The notes beneath the pieces were generated by a model that saw only the letters and a list, made by a program, of their open reading frames with translations, was not told the DNA's origin and did not search any database. A stretch of 64,000 nucleotides of DNA. Source: Pseudopedobacter sp044361595. GTDB taxonomy: Bacteria; Bacteroidota; Bacteroidia; Sphingobacteriales; Sphingobacteriaceae. Position 1 is the stretch's first letter. Each line of letters begins with the position of its first letter. Location: positions 186,001 through 250,000 of the forward strand of contig JBIKIN010000001.1 in assembly GCA_044361595.1 (NCBI GenBank), given 5' to 3'. Made by a program: the position numbers and the translations under genes. Shown here one piece after another: positions 9,246 to 19,102 of the stretch.

Positions 9246-9659
9246 ATGGAAAAGTTATATACTGCGGTAGTTACCGCTAAAGGAGGCCGAGATGGCCACA
9301 TAAAATCCTCTGATGGAATTTTAGATATGGATTTAAAAGCACCTCAAGCAATGGGTGGAGAGGATGGATTTGTAAATCCAGAATTATTGTTTGCTGGTGC
9401 TTGGGGAAGTTGTTACTTAGGTGCATTAGGGTCTATTGGGAAAAGAGATGGTGTTGATGTTAGCAATGCTACAGTTGAAGTTCACGTTTCTTTTAACAAA
9501 GTAAATGAAGCTTCTTTTCAGTTATCTGCAGAATTACATGTACATGTGCCTGGAGTAGATTTAGAAAAAGCGCAAAAAATGGCTGATGCAGCACATAAAG
9601 GTTGTCCATATTCTAAGGCAACCAATGGAAATATTGATGCTATTGTAAAAGTGGTATAA
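9246..9659 (+). CDS. ohr: organic hydroperoxide resistance protein (OsmC/Ohr family)
   Basis: 137-residue thiol peroxidase that reduces organic hydroperoxides. The N-terminus GGRDGHIKSSDGILDMDL and NPELLFAGAWGSCYLGAL with the peroxidatic cysteine, and the resolving cysteine in CPYSKATNGN, match Ohr rather than OsmC. Length is normal. It is monocistronic, followed by a bidirectional terminator. No OhrR-type regulator is adjacent. The 283-bp upstream gap contains degenerate dispersed repeats (about 9048-9175). Confidence 0.93.
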   Translation: MEKLYTAVVTAKGGRDGHIKSSDGILDMDLKAPQAMGGEDGFVNPELLFAGAWGSCYLGALGSIGKRDGVDVSNATVEVHVSFNKVNEASFQLSAELHVHVPGVDLEKAQKMADAAHKGCPYSKATNGNIDAIVKVV

Positions 9660-9681
9660 ATTGCTGAAACGCTTAATTAAT

Positions 9682-9713
9682 AAAAAAAACCATCTGAAAA
9701 GATGGTTTTTTTT
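9682..9713. terminator. bidirectional intrinsic terminator
   Basis: AAAACCATCT, GAAA loop, AGATGGTTTT with A and T runs on both sides; placed between the convergent ohr and lipoprotein genes and usable by both. Confidence 0.9.
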
Positions 9714-9714
9714 A

Positions 9715-10176
9715 TTAATCGCAAGTATGCAGTTCGAATACAAAGCCTTTATCAAAGTTTATTGGAACACCTTTTTTAAAGTAAGTTCTTCCTAAGTAAA
9801 CTTCTAATTCCCCGGTACCTTGATACAATTTGTCGTCCTTTTTTAAGAAAACTTGAGGGTTTTTATAAGCGTTACCATCAATTTTGAAATTATAATCTAC
9901 AAATAGAGTATCGCCAGTAAACTCGCCGCTAATCTGTCCGTTAGTTTTTTGTTTTTTCTCAAAATCAAAGCTTAAATCTCCAGTTACGTTTTTACCTTTT
10001 TGACTAATTTTTAGGTATGCGGTATCTGTATTATTTACAGCCATATAACAAGTTGCATTCTCAGAATTACTATCTAATGATAATGAATCTTGATTATTTA
10101 CCGTTTTTGTTTGGTTACCACAGGCAAAAAAAGTTATTGTGGCTAATGTTGATATTGAATAGATTAATTTTTTCAT
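9715..10176 (-). CDS. small hypothetical lipoprotein
   Basis: 153 residues. N-terminal signal MKKLIYSISTLATITFFACG with a lipobox-like TFFAC gives a lipidated cysteine at about residue 19, so it should sit in the membrane facing the periplasm or cell surface. The mature part is Asn/Lys/Asp-rich with beta-type stretches (GDLSFDFEKKQKTNGQIS) and two cysteines (CYMAV near the start and a final LHTCD). No enzyme motif. It is single-gene; its 3' end meets the terminator at 9682-9713. Confidence 0.8.
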   Translation of the reverse strand: MKKLIYSISTLATITFFACGNQTKTVNNQDSLSLDSNSENATCYMAVNNTDTAYLKISQKGKNVTGDLSFDFEKKQKTNGQISGEFTGDTLFVDYNFKIDGNAYKNPQVFLKKDDKLYQGTGELEVYLGRTYFKKGVPINFDKGFVFELHTCD

Positions 10177-10286
10177 TTTGATTAATAAACAGCGCTATAA
10201 ATTAAATGTTTTTAATTTCAAATTTGCAAACCTAATGCATATTATACCTAACTACTTTTCTGTTAATTTATTTTAAAATGTGTTTG

Positions 10287-11432
10287 TTAATTAACTAAAA
10301 CCGAAGACCGCTTAACAATTATCTTTTTACCATCTAACTTTTCTAACAAAAATTCGTTTCCCGAATAGGAAACTAACCACAGAAGATATTCGCACTCGTT
10401 TTTAAAATCTGTAATTAATTTACCGTTTACAGATTTTATTTCTTCACCAATTTCTAAATTTTTAGCAGTAGAATTTTGTGTGATATTTTTATCTGTTATT
10501 ATAAATTTTCCGTTTTGGATTGTTGGTCTAGCATCAAAACTTGGATTATAGTTTGAAGTATTAACTTTAGGTTTTATATAGAACGTGTTGGTAGAAAAGT
10601 TTAAAATTAATTGACTACAGAATTTATTGAAAAATTGAGCTCCTAATTTAATATCATTTTTTTCGTCTCTAGATATTAAAACGTTTTTAAAAAGGGCTTT
10701 ATTAAAATAAATACTATCTAAAATAAAGTCGTCTGTTTTTACAGGTTTACCAAAACCCATTAAGCCAATATTTGAAGTATATAATTGATTAACCTTGTTT
10801 AATTTAAGTTTAGATTCATAAATATCATTGGCTTTGGCTACATTCATATTCACATCAAAAACACCATTAAACCCAAAATCTATTAAACAATTTTGATAAG
10901 TTACGCCTTGTATTTGAAAACTAACATGAGGTCTATTATTTTTATACGTTACGGGCCAAGCATCCATATCTTTAGAAAAGCTAAAAGCAGATTCTGAAAC
11001 ATACAAGACTTTTTTATTAAAATCTATTTTCCAATTTAGTTTTTTAATTACATCCTGACCCAATAAAATCAAATCTGCACAGTTTAAAAAAGGCATATCA
11101 AAAGTTAACGCTTTTAAATTTTTAAAATGAAAACTAGCAATAGTCAAATCATCAAACTTAACATTGTTAATTTTAGCAACAGTTTGATTGGCATCTACAA
11201 TGCTTTTTTTGCCCGTAATAATTTTTACCCCTGCTTTAACATTGTTAGTAGTATTAGAAACGGTAGAAAAAGCTCCGGTATCAAAGGCAAAATCGGCATC
11301 AACATTGTTCAATTTCCCTTTAAAAACTAAAAGTCCGTTTTCAAATCTAAAAGAAACAGTATCTACTTTTGTAGTTTGGCTAAAACCGAGTAAACAACAG
11401 CAATTTAAAAAAATGAGTAGTAAATATTTCAT
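10287..11432 (-). CDS. retropepsin-like aspartic protease with PDZ-like C-terminus
   Basis: 381 residues with a signal peptide (to about residue 18, LLGFSQ). The first aspartyl motif FDTGAFSTV is at about residues 50-58; a second, degenerate site LIDFGFNG follows near 195, as expected for a protein with two retropepsin-like lobes. The C-terminus has a PDZ-like element (EIGEEIKSVNGKLI, about 325-340). Proteins with this layout are common in Bacteroidota and are predicted periplasmic or surface aspartyl proteases. Because the second motif lacks the usual DTGA form, activity is uncertain. Confidence 0.82.
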   Translation of the reverse strand: MKYLLLIFLNCCCLLGFSQTTKVDTVSFRFENGLLVFKGKLNNVDADFAFDTGAFSTVSNTTNNVKAGVKIITGKKSIVDANQTVAKINNVKFDDLTIASFHFKNLKALTFDMPFLNCADLILLGQDVIKKLNWKIDFNKKVLYVSESAFSFSKDMDAWPVTYKNNRPHVSFQIQGVTYQNCLIDFGFNGVFDVNMNVAKANDIYESKLKLNKVNQLYTSNIGLMGFGKPVKTDDFILDSIYFNKALFKNVLISRDEKNDIKLGAQFFNKFCSQLILNFSTNTFYIKPKVNTSNYNPSFDARPTIQNGKFIITDKNITQNSTAKNLEIGEEIKSVNGKLITDFKNECEYLLWLVSYSGNEFLLEKLDGKKIIVKRSSVLVN

Positions 11433-11556
11433 AAAAAAATAGACGTTAGGTCTGTTGGATAAATTAAAATTATTTTTAACCTCAAAAAAAGCAGAGTTTT
11501 TAAAAGACTCTATAAATAAACAATAAAATCACGGTTTTACCCCTAATTTAAAAATA

Positions 11557-13023
11557 TTAACTAAATTTTGCTAAAGATGGAAAAAGACCTAGTAACACGA
11601 TTAGAAAAACAATTACAACGATAATAAAAGGTATTAAAAAACTATTTTTTCTTTGCTCTTCAATCATCAAATCATTTGATCTAAAGTATAAGTTTAATGG
11701 AATTTTAAGGTAATAGAACAACGAAATTACAGTTGTAACACCTGCAATTATTAACATAAAAGCCACCCAAACATCGGCGAAAGCCAAATTAATTAACGTA
11801 GAAAAGACTAAAAATTTAGCTATAAAACCTGCTGTTGGAGGCAAACCGGTTAAGGAAACCATTAATACAACCAGCATTAAACTAATTAGAGGTGCTTTTT
11901 TACCTAAACCCGCATAAGCAGAAATTTCTGTTGCGTTAAACCTTTGCTCTAGGTGGCCAATGCTCATAAAAGTTGCTGTATTTGTTAAAATATAAACTAA
12001 TAAGTAGAACAAAAGAGCTGGCAAAAATAGATTAGTAGGTAAAATAAACAACATTAAAATAAAGCCTGTGTGCCCAATAGCCGAGTAAGCCATCATTCTT
12101 TTTGGGTTATTTTGAAAAATTGCAATGCTGTTTCCCAAAACCATTGAAGAGGATGCAATTACAACTAAAACAATTTTAAATGTTTGCTGATTTACCCCTT
12201 GAAAAATTGGTAATATGACATACAACAATCCAAAAACAGCAATTTTTGGAATAGTTGCTAAAAAAGATGTGACTGATGTTGGCGCTTCTTGGTAGGCATC
12301 GGGTGTCCAAAAATGAAATGGCACAAACGAAAGTTTAAAGCCAATTCCTGCTAAAATAAAAACTATTGCTAAGGTGGAAGCGTTTGATTCAATTTTGGTT
12401 AATCCTGATATTATTTGTCCATCAAACAGGTTAATTGAACCTGTAAAACCATAAATTAAACTGATACCATAAAGCATAATAGCCGATACAACTGCCCCAA
12501 ACAACACATATTTCATACCTGCCTCGGCTTGTTTACTTTGATAAGCATTATAACTAACCATTAAATAAGAAGCTAAAGAAAGCATCTCAATAGCAATAAA
12601 AAGCATTAATAAATTAGCAGATGAAATCAATAAAAAGCAAGCCAGAATACTAGCTAAAAATATGCTGACAAAATCGTTAATTCCTTTTAGATGGGTATTT
12701 AGTCTTTGATCTTGTGAGAAAAAAATGAGTGATAATATTGCAGCAAAAATTATTAAAATTTTAAAGTAATTACCCTCATGGCTTAACCTAAACATGCCAT
12801 TAAAAAGTAATTGGCTTTCGCCGATGTTAGGTAAATCGATAATCAAAAATGCTCCGCTGCTAATTAAAATCAACATCGCAATAGCGAAAACGATTTGCTT
12901 TGACTTTTTAATAAACAAATCTAAAATTATAACCAACAAAAAGCCAATAGATAAGATCCACTCTGGTTTAAGAAGCGGAATTGAATTTAAAATATCGTTT
13001 GTGCTTTGGGTAATATTTTGCAT
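11557..13023 (-). CDS. nuoN: NADH-quinone oxidoreductase subunit N
   Basis: 488-residue polytopic inner-membrane protein, one of the three antiporter-like proton-pumping subunits of complex I. About 14 hydrophobic segments and the conserved proton-channel region (AGIGFKLSFVPFHFWTPDAY) are visible, as well as KRMMAYSAIGHTGF. It is the last gene of the nuoH-N run but, unlike the usual tight nuoM-nuoN spacing, it is separated from nuoM by a MuiA-like gene and a 243-bp repeat-bearing gap, so it may need its own promoter. Confidence 0.97.
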   Translation of the reverse strand: MQNITQSTNDILNSIPLLKPEWILSIGFLLVIILDLFIKKSKQIVFAIAMLILISSGAFLIIDLPNIGESQLLFNGMFRLSHEGNYFKILIIFAAILSLIFFSQDQRLNTHLKGINDFVSIFLASILACFLLISSANLLMLFIAIEMLSLASYLMVSYNAYQSKQAEAGMKYVLFGAVVSAIMLYGISLIYGFTGSINLFDGQIISGLTKIESNASTLAIVFILAGIGFKLSFVPFHFWTPDAYQEAPTSVTSFLATIPKIAVFGLLYVILPIFQGVNQQTFKIVLVVIASSSMVLGNSIAIFQNNPKRMMAYSAIGHTGFILMLFILPTNLFLPALLFYLLVYILTNTATFMSIGHLEQRFNATEISAYAGLGKKAPLISLMLVVLMVSLTGLPPTAGFIAKFLVFSTLINLAFADVWVAFMLIIAGVTTVISLFYYLKIPLNLYFRSNDLMIEEQRKNSFLIPFIIVVIVFLIVLLGLFPSLAKFS

Positions 13024-13095
13024 TTATTAATTTATATTCAGTGATTTGTGTCTTTACAGACCATTTTTGCTTTATGTTTCGATGTTTGGGGACAC

Positions 13096-13245
13096 CAATG
13101 TCTTAAGTTAAGCGTTTGTCATGTTGAACCGCCGGCTGGCGGTGAAACATCACACAAATAGGTATAAAACTCTATGAGCAAACCTTGCATGTGAGACGTT
13201 TAGTTCCTCAACGTGACGCAAGTTTTTCTTAACTTAATAACATTG
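13096..13245. repeat. 150-bp element bounded by 17-bp imperfect inverted repeats
   Basis: Left arm CAATGTCTTAAGTTAAG (13096-13112) pairs with right arm CTTAACTTAATAACATTG (13228-13245). Just outside lie GGGGACACC (13088-13096) and GGGGACACAGACC (13248-13260), members of another repeat family. Inside is a GTCATGTTGAA-type repeat with a CCGCC/GGCGG hairpin (13118-13150). It occupies most of the gap between the MuiA-like gene and nuoN. Confidence 0.55.
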
Positions 13246-13266
13246 TTGGGGACACAGACCGAGGTT

Positions 13267-15144
13267 TTACTCTAAATTAATCTTTCCATTTTTAGGATAT
13301 TTAACCTGATATTTTAGTGTCAATTTCTTTTCTTCGTTTGGTTGAAGTTTTAATTTCCAAGTTAACTTGCCTGTTTTCTCATCTAACTCGGCACCAGAAA
13401 TTTCTAGTTTTTCAACCGTTATATTTTCAATATTAGAGATTGGTAATTGATCGTAAACTATTAAATCTATTGCCTTATTTTTTCTGTTTTTGATGGTAAT
13501 TAAAAAATCTCGAGTAACTTTTTCGGAAGTTCCTAAAAACTGCTTCTCTTTCATTTCTTTTTGCTTTTCGCGAGTAATAATTACGTTTTTATCATTCCCT
13601 AAAGAAATAGAAAGTGTGTCTTTAGCCTGCTGCAAATCGAGTAAACTAGAACCTAAAAATGTTCCATCGAAAAAGATATTTGCTTCGCCAGATAACAAGT
13701 TTAATTCGGAAAAATCAACAATTTCTGCTTTAAGATTTACATTTTTAGAAAGTTTAGGAATAGCATTGTAAATAAATGTTGCAGGCATATCGTAATTGCC
13801 AATTTCTACGGTGGTGAGTTTACCGTCAGACGGAACAGAATAAATCTCTTTAATATCGAACAGTAAACTGGTTTGTGCTTGTTGCGAGTTTACTTCAAGA
13901 GGAATGGAAGAAACTCCTCTTATTTTAATTTCAGTCGCTGCTCCAGGAACCATATTTGAAGAACCTACTATTTCTCTTTTACTTTTAGTAGCATAACCCA
14001 TTACTACCACTTCATTTAAAGCACTTTGATCTTGTTGTAAACTTATATTCATTTGTTGATTATAAACCGGTATCTCTTGGCTAGTGAAACCAATAAAACT
14101 ATATACCAATGTGCGAGAATTTTGAGGGATTGCAATTTGATAATTTCCATTTATATCGGTTTGAGTACCAATTGAGGTTCCCTTAACCACAACACTTACA
14201 CCAGGTAAACCCGTTCTATCTTTAGCATCAACAACCCTACCTGTCACTTTTGTAATTATCGCAGCATTGCTATTATTATTCCAATTGGTTCCTAAAACAT
14301 AAGGATTTAAAGCAGGTAAATTATTGTCTTCGGATGGATTTCCTGAAGAAAGATTAAGCTTTACTTTTGTCCAATCTTCACCACTTTGCTGACTCACATT
14401 GGCCTTATAAACAATCTGAATGGGTTCGTTTACTTCTTTTGCTCTAATATCATAAGTAGGAAACCAATTGGCATTATTAACCAAATAGCTAAACTTAAAA
14501 TTTGCTTTAAGCGCCGATTTAGATTTTACTTTAACCACAATATCGCTGGTATTTTTTGCCGATTTACCTATCAATTGGTTTAACTGTAACCTTAAATCGT
14601 TTAATTTGTCTGTTCCTGTTTTTTGCTTTTCCTTTACTTGGTATAATTCAGACTTAATCTGGATTAATTTATTTCGCTGGTACTCTAATAAAGCTTTTAA
14701 CTTATTGATATCAACTCCGGTTGCATCTGATGAGCTATTTTGGTTTTTCTCTAAAATGCTTTCTTCCGTTCTTAAAATGCTAGTTTCATCATTAAGTTTA
14801 GCTAATAAATCTTCTTGAGTAGCAATTTTTTGCTTTAACTCATTAATTTCTGCTGTTCTAGTTTGCTCGCTTAAAAAATTAGCTTGCTTATTAACTGATA
14901 AAATGGTGAAATCTCCCTCTCCTTTTACCTGAATACTTTGTTGATTAATGTCGTTTGATAATCCAGAAAAAACAACCTCAGAAACTCCCGAAGGAATATT
15001 GGCGGAAGCTTCTCGCTCTATTTGCGCACCTGTTAAAAAGACAGTAACCAATTTAATGTTTGATGTAGTTTTAATCTGATTTTCTTGTGCTATTATTCCA
15101 AAAGGGATGAAAAGCATTATTAAAATTTGTTTTATTTTTTTCAT
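13267..15144 (-). CDS. MuiA-like DUF4140/DUF4139 protein with inserted SusC-type regulatory domain
   Basis: 625 residues with a signal peptide (ending GIIAQ). Order: DUF4140 N-terminal domain (about 30-95), long coiled coil (about 95-190), start of DUF4139 (about 200-285, NANWFPTYDIRA), an insert (about 300-415), then the rest of DUF4139 to the end. The insert begins like a carboxypeptidase-regulatory domain (GRVVDAKDRTGLPGVSVVVK, GTSIGTQTDINGNYQI) and continues into a TonB-receptor plug-like start (LNEVVVMGYATKSKR, IKIRGVSSI), as in SusC proteins. It starts 11 bp after nuoM and so probably rides on the nuo transcript. Role unknown; MuiA relatives were named for mucoidy inhibition. Confidence 0.85.
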   Translation of the reverse strand: MKKIKQILIMLFIPFGIIAQENQIKTTSNIKLVTVFLTGAQIEREASANIPSGVSEVVFSGLSNDINQQSIQVKGEGDFTILSVNKQANFLSEQTRTAEINELKQKIATQEDLLAKLNDETSILRTEESILEKNQNSSSDATGVDINKLKALLEYQRNKLIQIKSELYQVKEKQKTGTDKLNDLRLQLNQLIGKSAKNTSDIVVKVKSKSALKANFKFSYLVNNANWFPTYDIRAKEVNEPIQIVYKANVSQQSGEDWTKVKLNLSSGNPSEDNNLPALNPYVLGTNWNNNSNAAIITKVTGRVVDAKDRTGLPGVSVVVKGTSIGTQTDINGNYQIAIPQNSRTLVYSFIGFTSQEIPVYNQQMNISLQQDQSALNEVVVMGYATKSKREIVGSSNMVPGAATEIKIRGVSSIPLEVNSQQAQTSLLFDIKEIYSVPSDGKLTTVEIGNYDMPATFIYNAIPKLSKNVNLKAEIVDFSELNLLSGEANIFFDGTFLGSSLLDLQQAKDTLSISLGNDKNVIITREKQKEMKEKQFLGTSEKVTRDFLITIKNRKNKAIDLIVYDQLPISNIENITVEKLEISGAELDEKTGKLTWKLKLQPNEEKKLTLKYQVKYPKNGKINLE

Positions 15145-15155
15145 TGTTGATGGTT

Positions 15156-16751
15156 TTATTTAAACAAGGTTAAAAATTGATTGATAGAAAAACTGGTTAC
15201 ATTAAAAACTATGGAAGGCAAAACCCCTAAAACCAAAGCTAATATAGCTAATGGTGTAAGTGTGATAATTTCTCTCCAACTCAAATCCTTCAATTGCGCC
15301 AGCCATGCTTCTTTTTTAAGTCTTAATGTTCCAAAAAACATACGCTGTAAAGTCCACAAGAAATAGCCCGCTCCCAATAAAATTCCTAAAGCGGCTATCA
15401 TGGCCATCCATCTTGGCAATAAACCATTCAAACTTTGCGAGCTAAAAGCACCAATTAAAGAAAAAGCTTCGGCAATAAATGCAGAAAATCCAGGTAACCC
15501 TAACGATGCAAAAAAGGCAATCATCACAAAACCGGTAAAAATTGGCATTTGGGAAGCTAAACCTCTAAAATTGTAAATATCTCTATCGTGAACGCGGTTA
15601 TAAATTACGCCTACAATAAAGAACAGCATCACCGAAAGGAAACCATGAGAAATCATCTGCATCATTGCTCCGTTAATACCTTCAGCAGTTAAAGAGGCTA
15701 AACCCAGTAACACAAAACCCATGTGAGAAACCGAAGAATAGGCAATCAATCGTTTTAAATCTCGCTGAGCCAAAGCGTTCATGGCTCCATAAATGATAGA
15801 AACTACACCTAATAAACCTATGTAAAACGACATGGAAAATGCCACATCGGGAAAAATTCCATAAGCAATTCTGATGATGCCATAACCTCCTACTTTTAAT
15901 AAAATACCCGCAAGGATGATAGAAATTGGAGTGGGTGCTTCTACGTGAGCATCGGGTAGCCAAGTATGGAATGGAAATACTGGAACTTTAATCGCAAAGG
16001 CGATAAAAACAACCACAAAACCTACGCTGCGGGCTGTAAATCCAAAAATATGTTGATTGGCTAAAGCCGAGAAAATAGAACCCACCGAATAATTTGCAGG
16101 ATTCATGGAGGTTACTAAGTTAAAAGTGTGATTTCCAGTTTCGGGATCAATTACAGAAAGATATAAACCCGCAATAACCAAAAGCATGAAAATTGACCCG
16201 AATAAGGTGTATAAGAAGAATTTAATGGCTGCGTATTCTCTTCTTACGCCGCCCCAAATCCCAATTAGGAAATATAAAGGCAGTAACATTAACTCGTAAA
16301 AAATGTAAAAAAGGAATAAATCTAAAGCACAAAACACCCCAATTATGGCTGTATTTAATAGCAAAAACAAAGCAAAATATCCTTTTAAATTAGTTTTAAT
16401 CTCCCAAGAAGATAACGAAGCGATTAACATTACCAGTGCAGATAACCAAACCAAACCTATAGAAAAACCATCAACACCTAATAAATAATCTATCTGCAAT
16501 GTGCCAAATGAGCCTGCTTCTAGCCTAATCCAATCTAATTTTTCAACCCATTGGTATTGAGCCAATTGGTTAACGCCTGCAAATGCTTCGCTAGTTTTAA
16601 ATTGAAAATATAACCAAGTAGCAATTACCAATTGTACTAAAGAAACCGCAACAGTGATATACTTAAAGTAAACCGACAAAGATTTTGGCAGCATTAAAAT
16701 TATTACGCCAAATATTAAAGGTAAAAATATAAGAATGCTTAAAATCCCCAT
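15156..16751 (-). CDS. nuoM: NADH-quinone oxidoreductase subunit M
   Basis: 531-residue antiporter-like proton-pumping subunit of complex I, about 14 membrane segments. Conserved segments: IFYELMLLPLYFLIGIWGG with the key glutamate, FPFHTWLPDAHVEAPTPIS, and KRLIAYSSVSHMGFV. Length is normal. Stop and start are shared tightly with nuoL (16751). Downstream, a MuiA-like gene follows where nuoN would be expected. Confidence 0.97.
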   Translation of the reverse strand: MGILSILIFLPLIFGVIILMLPKSLSVYFKYITVAVSLVQLVIATWLYFQFKTSEAFAGVNQLAQYQWVEKLDWIRLEAGSFGTLQIDYLLGVDGFSIGLVWLSALVMLIASLSSWEIKTNLKGYFALFLLLNTAIIGVFCALDLFLFYIFYELMLLPLYFLIGIWGGVRREYAAIKFFLYTLFGSIFMLLVIAGLYLSVIDPETGNHTFNLVTSMNPANYSVGSIFSALANQHIFGFTARSVGFVVVFIAFAIKVPVFPFHTWLPDAHVEAPTPISIILAGILLKVGGYGIIRIAYGIFPDVAFSMSFYIGLLGVVSIIYGAMNALAQRDLKRLIAYSSVSHMGFVLLGLASLTAEGINGAMMQMISHGFLSVMLFFIVGVIYNRVHDRDIYNFRGLASQMPIFTGFVMIAFFASLGLPGFSAFIAEAFSLIGAFSSQSLNGLLPRWMAMIAALGILLGAGYFLWTLQRMFFGTLRLKKEAWLAQLKDLSWREIITLTPLAILALVLGVLPSIVFNVTSFSINQFLTLFK

Positions 16752-18796
16752 TAAATCACAATTTTATAAATCATAAAAGATAATACAATCATCAGCATCC
16801 AAATAAAATAATGCTGCAATTTACCACTTTGCATACTTCGCAACCAAATACCAATTTGATTGACTAATGCTGCAGCTCCGTTTACCAAACCATCAACTAT
16901 ATGAGTATCAAACCAAGCTGAAAGTTTGGCAATATTTAAAGTTAAATCGCTTAGTAAATGAACAAAACCATCAATCACTTTAGCATCAAACCAATACAAG
17001 GCCTTTGCTTTAAATAATATGATATTCATTAAAATAACATCGTAAAACGAGTTGAAATACCATTGATTTTGAGACAATTTATACATCCAGCTGTTTTGCA
17101 AATTGAGTTTAACTTTTTGTTTGGCATAAATTAAATAGGTTGCACCTATGATAGTAAAACTCATGATATTGATATAAACCGGTACTAAAATATGATATAA
17201 ACCACCTTGGTGATTTTTTGCAGTAAAGCCTTTATAAACCCACGAAGTTTCTAAACTAAAAGGATTGTAGGCAAAGAAAAATCCGAAACAAAAAATCCCT
17301 AAAATGACAACAGGAATAGTCATCCATTTATTTGGATCGTGAAGGTTTAAAGATGCAGCAGGTATTGAGACTATTTTTGATAATTTAAAATCGCCAAAGA
17401 AAACTTTATAAACAACTCTGAAAATATAAAATGTGGTTAACCACGATGTGATAGAAATAAACAATGGAAAAAGCCAAAACAAGCCACCTTTTAAATCGGC
17501 ATATTCAAAAACACTTACCAAAATAGCATCTTTAGATAAATAACCTGAGGTGAAAGGTAAACCAGCCAATGCACAAGTGGCAATTAAGAAAACGAAACTT
17601 GTAATAGGCATTAACTTTCTAAAACCACCCATGTTTTGCATGTTTTGCTCGTCAAAATCTAAAGCCTTTTCTTGTTTAATATGATGTAATTGATGGATTA
17701 CCATTCCGGCAGCTAAAAACAATAAACATTTAAAAAAAGCATGGGTAATTAAGTGAAATATAGCCGCCGAATTGTCTTTAATTCCTACCGCTAACATCAT
17801 AAAACCTAATTGCGAAATGGTAGAAAAAGCCAAAACCTTTTTAATATCGTTTTGAGTTACTGCAATAGTAGCTGCCATAAACGCGGTGAACAATCCAATA
17901 ATAGCAATGCTAGTTAAAACAACATCGTTAAACAAAGGAGAAATTCTTAACAATAAAAACACACCCGCTGCCACCATGGTTGCCGCATGAATGAGAGAAG
18001 AAACTGCCGTAGGACCTTCCATAGCATCGGGCAACCAAGTATGTAATGGAAACTGAGCCGATTTAGCAATTGCACCAGCAAAGAAACAGAAACCAGCAAT
18101 GGTTAACCAATAACTAGGCATCATACCAAAAGGAGAAATCCATAAATCACCTTTTACAAAAGACGAACTGATTAAATCGCCAGAGCCAAAAAGTAAATCG
18201 ATATCAAGCGTATGAAAGTGTGATAAGATGATTAAAATACCAGATAGAAAGCCGATATCTCCTATCCTATTCATAATCATGGCCTTTTTATTAGCCTGAA
18301 CTGCTTTTTCTTTGGTAAACCAAAAGCCTATGAGCAGATAAGATGTAAAACCGACCAATTCCCAAAAAGCATAAAGTGTAAATAGATTATCTGCTATAAC
18401 TAAGCTGAACATAGAAAAACAGAACAAACTCAAATAAGCGAAATAGCGATATTTGAACTTATCTGTTTTGATATATTCTACCGAATAAAAGTGCATTAAT
18501 AATGCAATTAGCGAAACCAATAATAGTATGGTAACGCTTAAATCGTTTAATAAAATACCTAAATCTATTTTGGTATTACCTATATTAATCCAATTAAAAG
18601 CGAAATGAAAAGTTTGCTTTTGCCAAACAGCTAAAAACAAAATTAATGATGCAATAAATGATGTTGATATACTTAAAACCCCGAATAAAGGAGCTAACTT
18701 TTTAACAATGAGCGAAAGCAAAAAGGCTAAAAAAGGAGCAGTAACAACTGTTAAAGCCAAACACAACACGAGATATGGAGTTATTAAATTTTCCAT
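16751..18796 (-). CDS. nuoL: NADH-quinone oxidoreductase subunit L
   Basis: 681-residue largest antiporter-like subunit. It shows the discontinuous helix region FPLHTWLPDAMEGPTAVSSL, the channel lysine/histidine region (IFHLITHAFFKCLLFL) and a C-terminal extension corresponding to the lateral helix that braces NuoM and NuoN (from about residue 530). It abuts nuoK (start at 19102, end 18797) with no gap. Coding in the nuo operon, inner membrane. Confidence 0.97.
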   Translation of the reverse strand: MENLITPYLVLCLALTVVTAPFLAFLLSLIVKKLAPLFGVLSISTSFIASLILFLAVWQKQTFHFAFNWINIGNTKIDLGILLNDLSVTILLLVSLIALLMHFYSVEYIKTDKFKYRYFAYLSLFCFSMFSLVIADNLFTLYAFWELVGFTSYLLIGFWFTKEKAVQANKKAMIMNRIGDIGFLSGILIILSHFHTLDIDLLFGSGDLISSSFVKGDLWISPFGMMPSYWLTIAGFCFFAGAIAKSAQFPLHTWLPDAMEGPTAVSSLIHAATMVAAGVFLLLRISPLFNDVVLTSIAIIGLFTAFMAATIAVTQNDIKKVLAFSTISQLGFMMLAVGIKDNSAAIFHLITHAFFKCLLFLAAGMVIHQLHHIKQEKALDFDEQNMQNMGGFRKLMPITSFVFLIATCALAGLPFTSGYLSKDAILVSVFEYADLKGGLFWLFPLFISITSWLTTFYIFRVVYKVFFGDFKLSKIVSIPAASLNLHDPNKWMTIPVVILGIFCFGFFFAYNPFSLETSWVYKGFTAKNHQGGLYHILVPVYINIMSFTIIGATYLIYAKQKVKLNLQNSWMYKLSQNQWYFNSFYDVILMNIILFKAKALYWFDAKVIDGFVHLLSDLTLNIAKLSAWFDTHIVDGLVNGAAALVNQIGIWLRSMQSGKLQHYFIWMLMIVLSFMIYKIVI

Positions 18797-19102
18797 TTAT
18801 CCGTTTAAAGAATTGGCCTTATTAGGGTCGATATTTCGAGTTCTTTTATATAAATTCATGATGATAACTAAAGCAACTGCTACCGATGCTGCTGCCAAAA
18901 CAATGATAAACAAACCAAACATTTGTCCGGTGTTATCAATTTTATCGTATTTGCCAAAAGCAACCATATTTAAAATGGAAGCATTTAACATGAGTTCAAT
19001 TCCCATCAAAATTTGAATGGCATTTTTACGAGTGATAACAGCAAATAACCCTAAAGAAAATAATGCTGCACCAATAAAAAGGAAATGTTGAAGTGGAATC
19101 AT
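18797..19102 (-). CDS. nuoK: NADH-quinone oxidoreductase subunit K
   Basis: 101 residues with three membrane helices. The conserved glutamates of helices 2 and 3 are in MGIELMLNASILN and the following segment. It overlaps nuoJ by 4 bp (19099-19102). Small membrane subunit of the proton-conducting arm of complex I. Confidence 0.96.
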   Translation of the reverse strand: MIPLQHFLFIGAALFSLGLFAVITRKNAIQILMGIELMLNASILNMVAFGKYDKIDNTGQMFGLFIIVLAAASVAVALVIIMNLYKRTRNIDPNKANSLNG

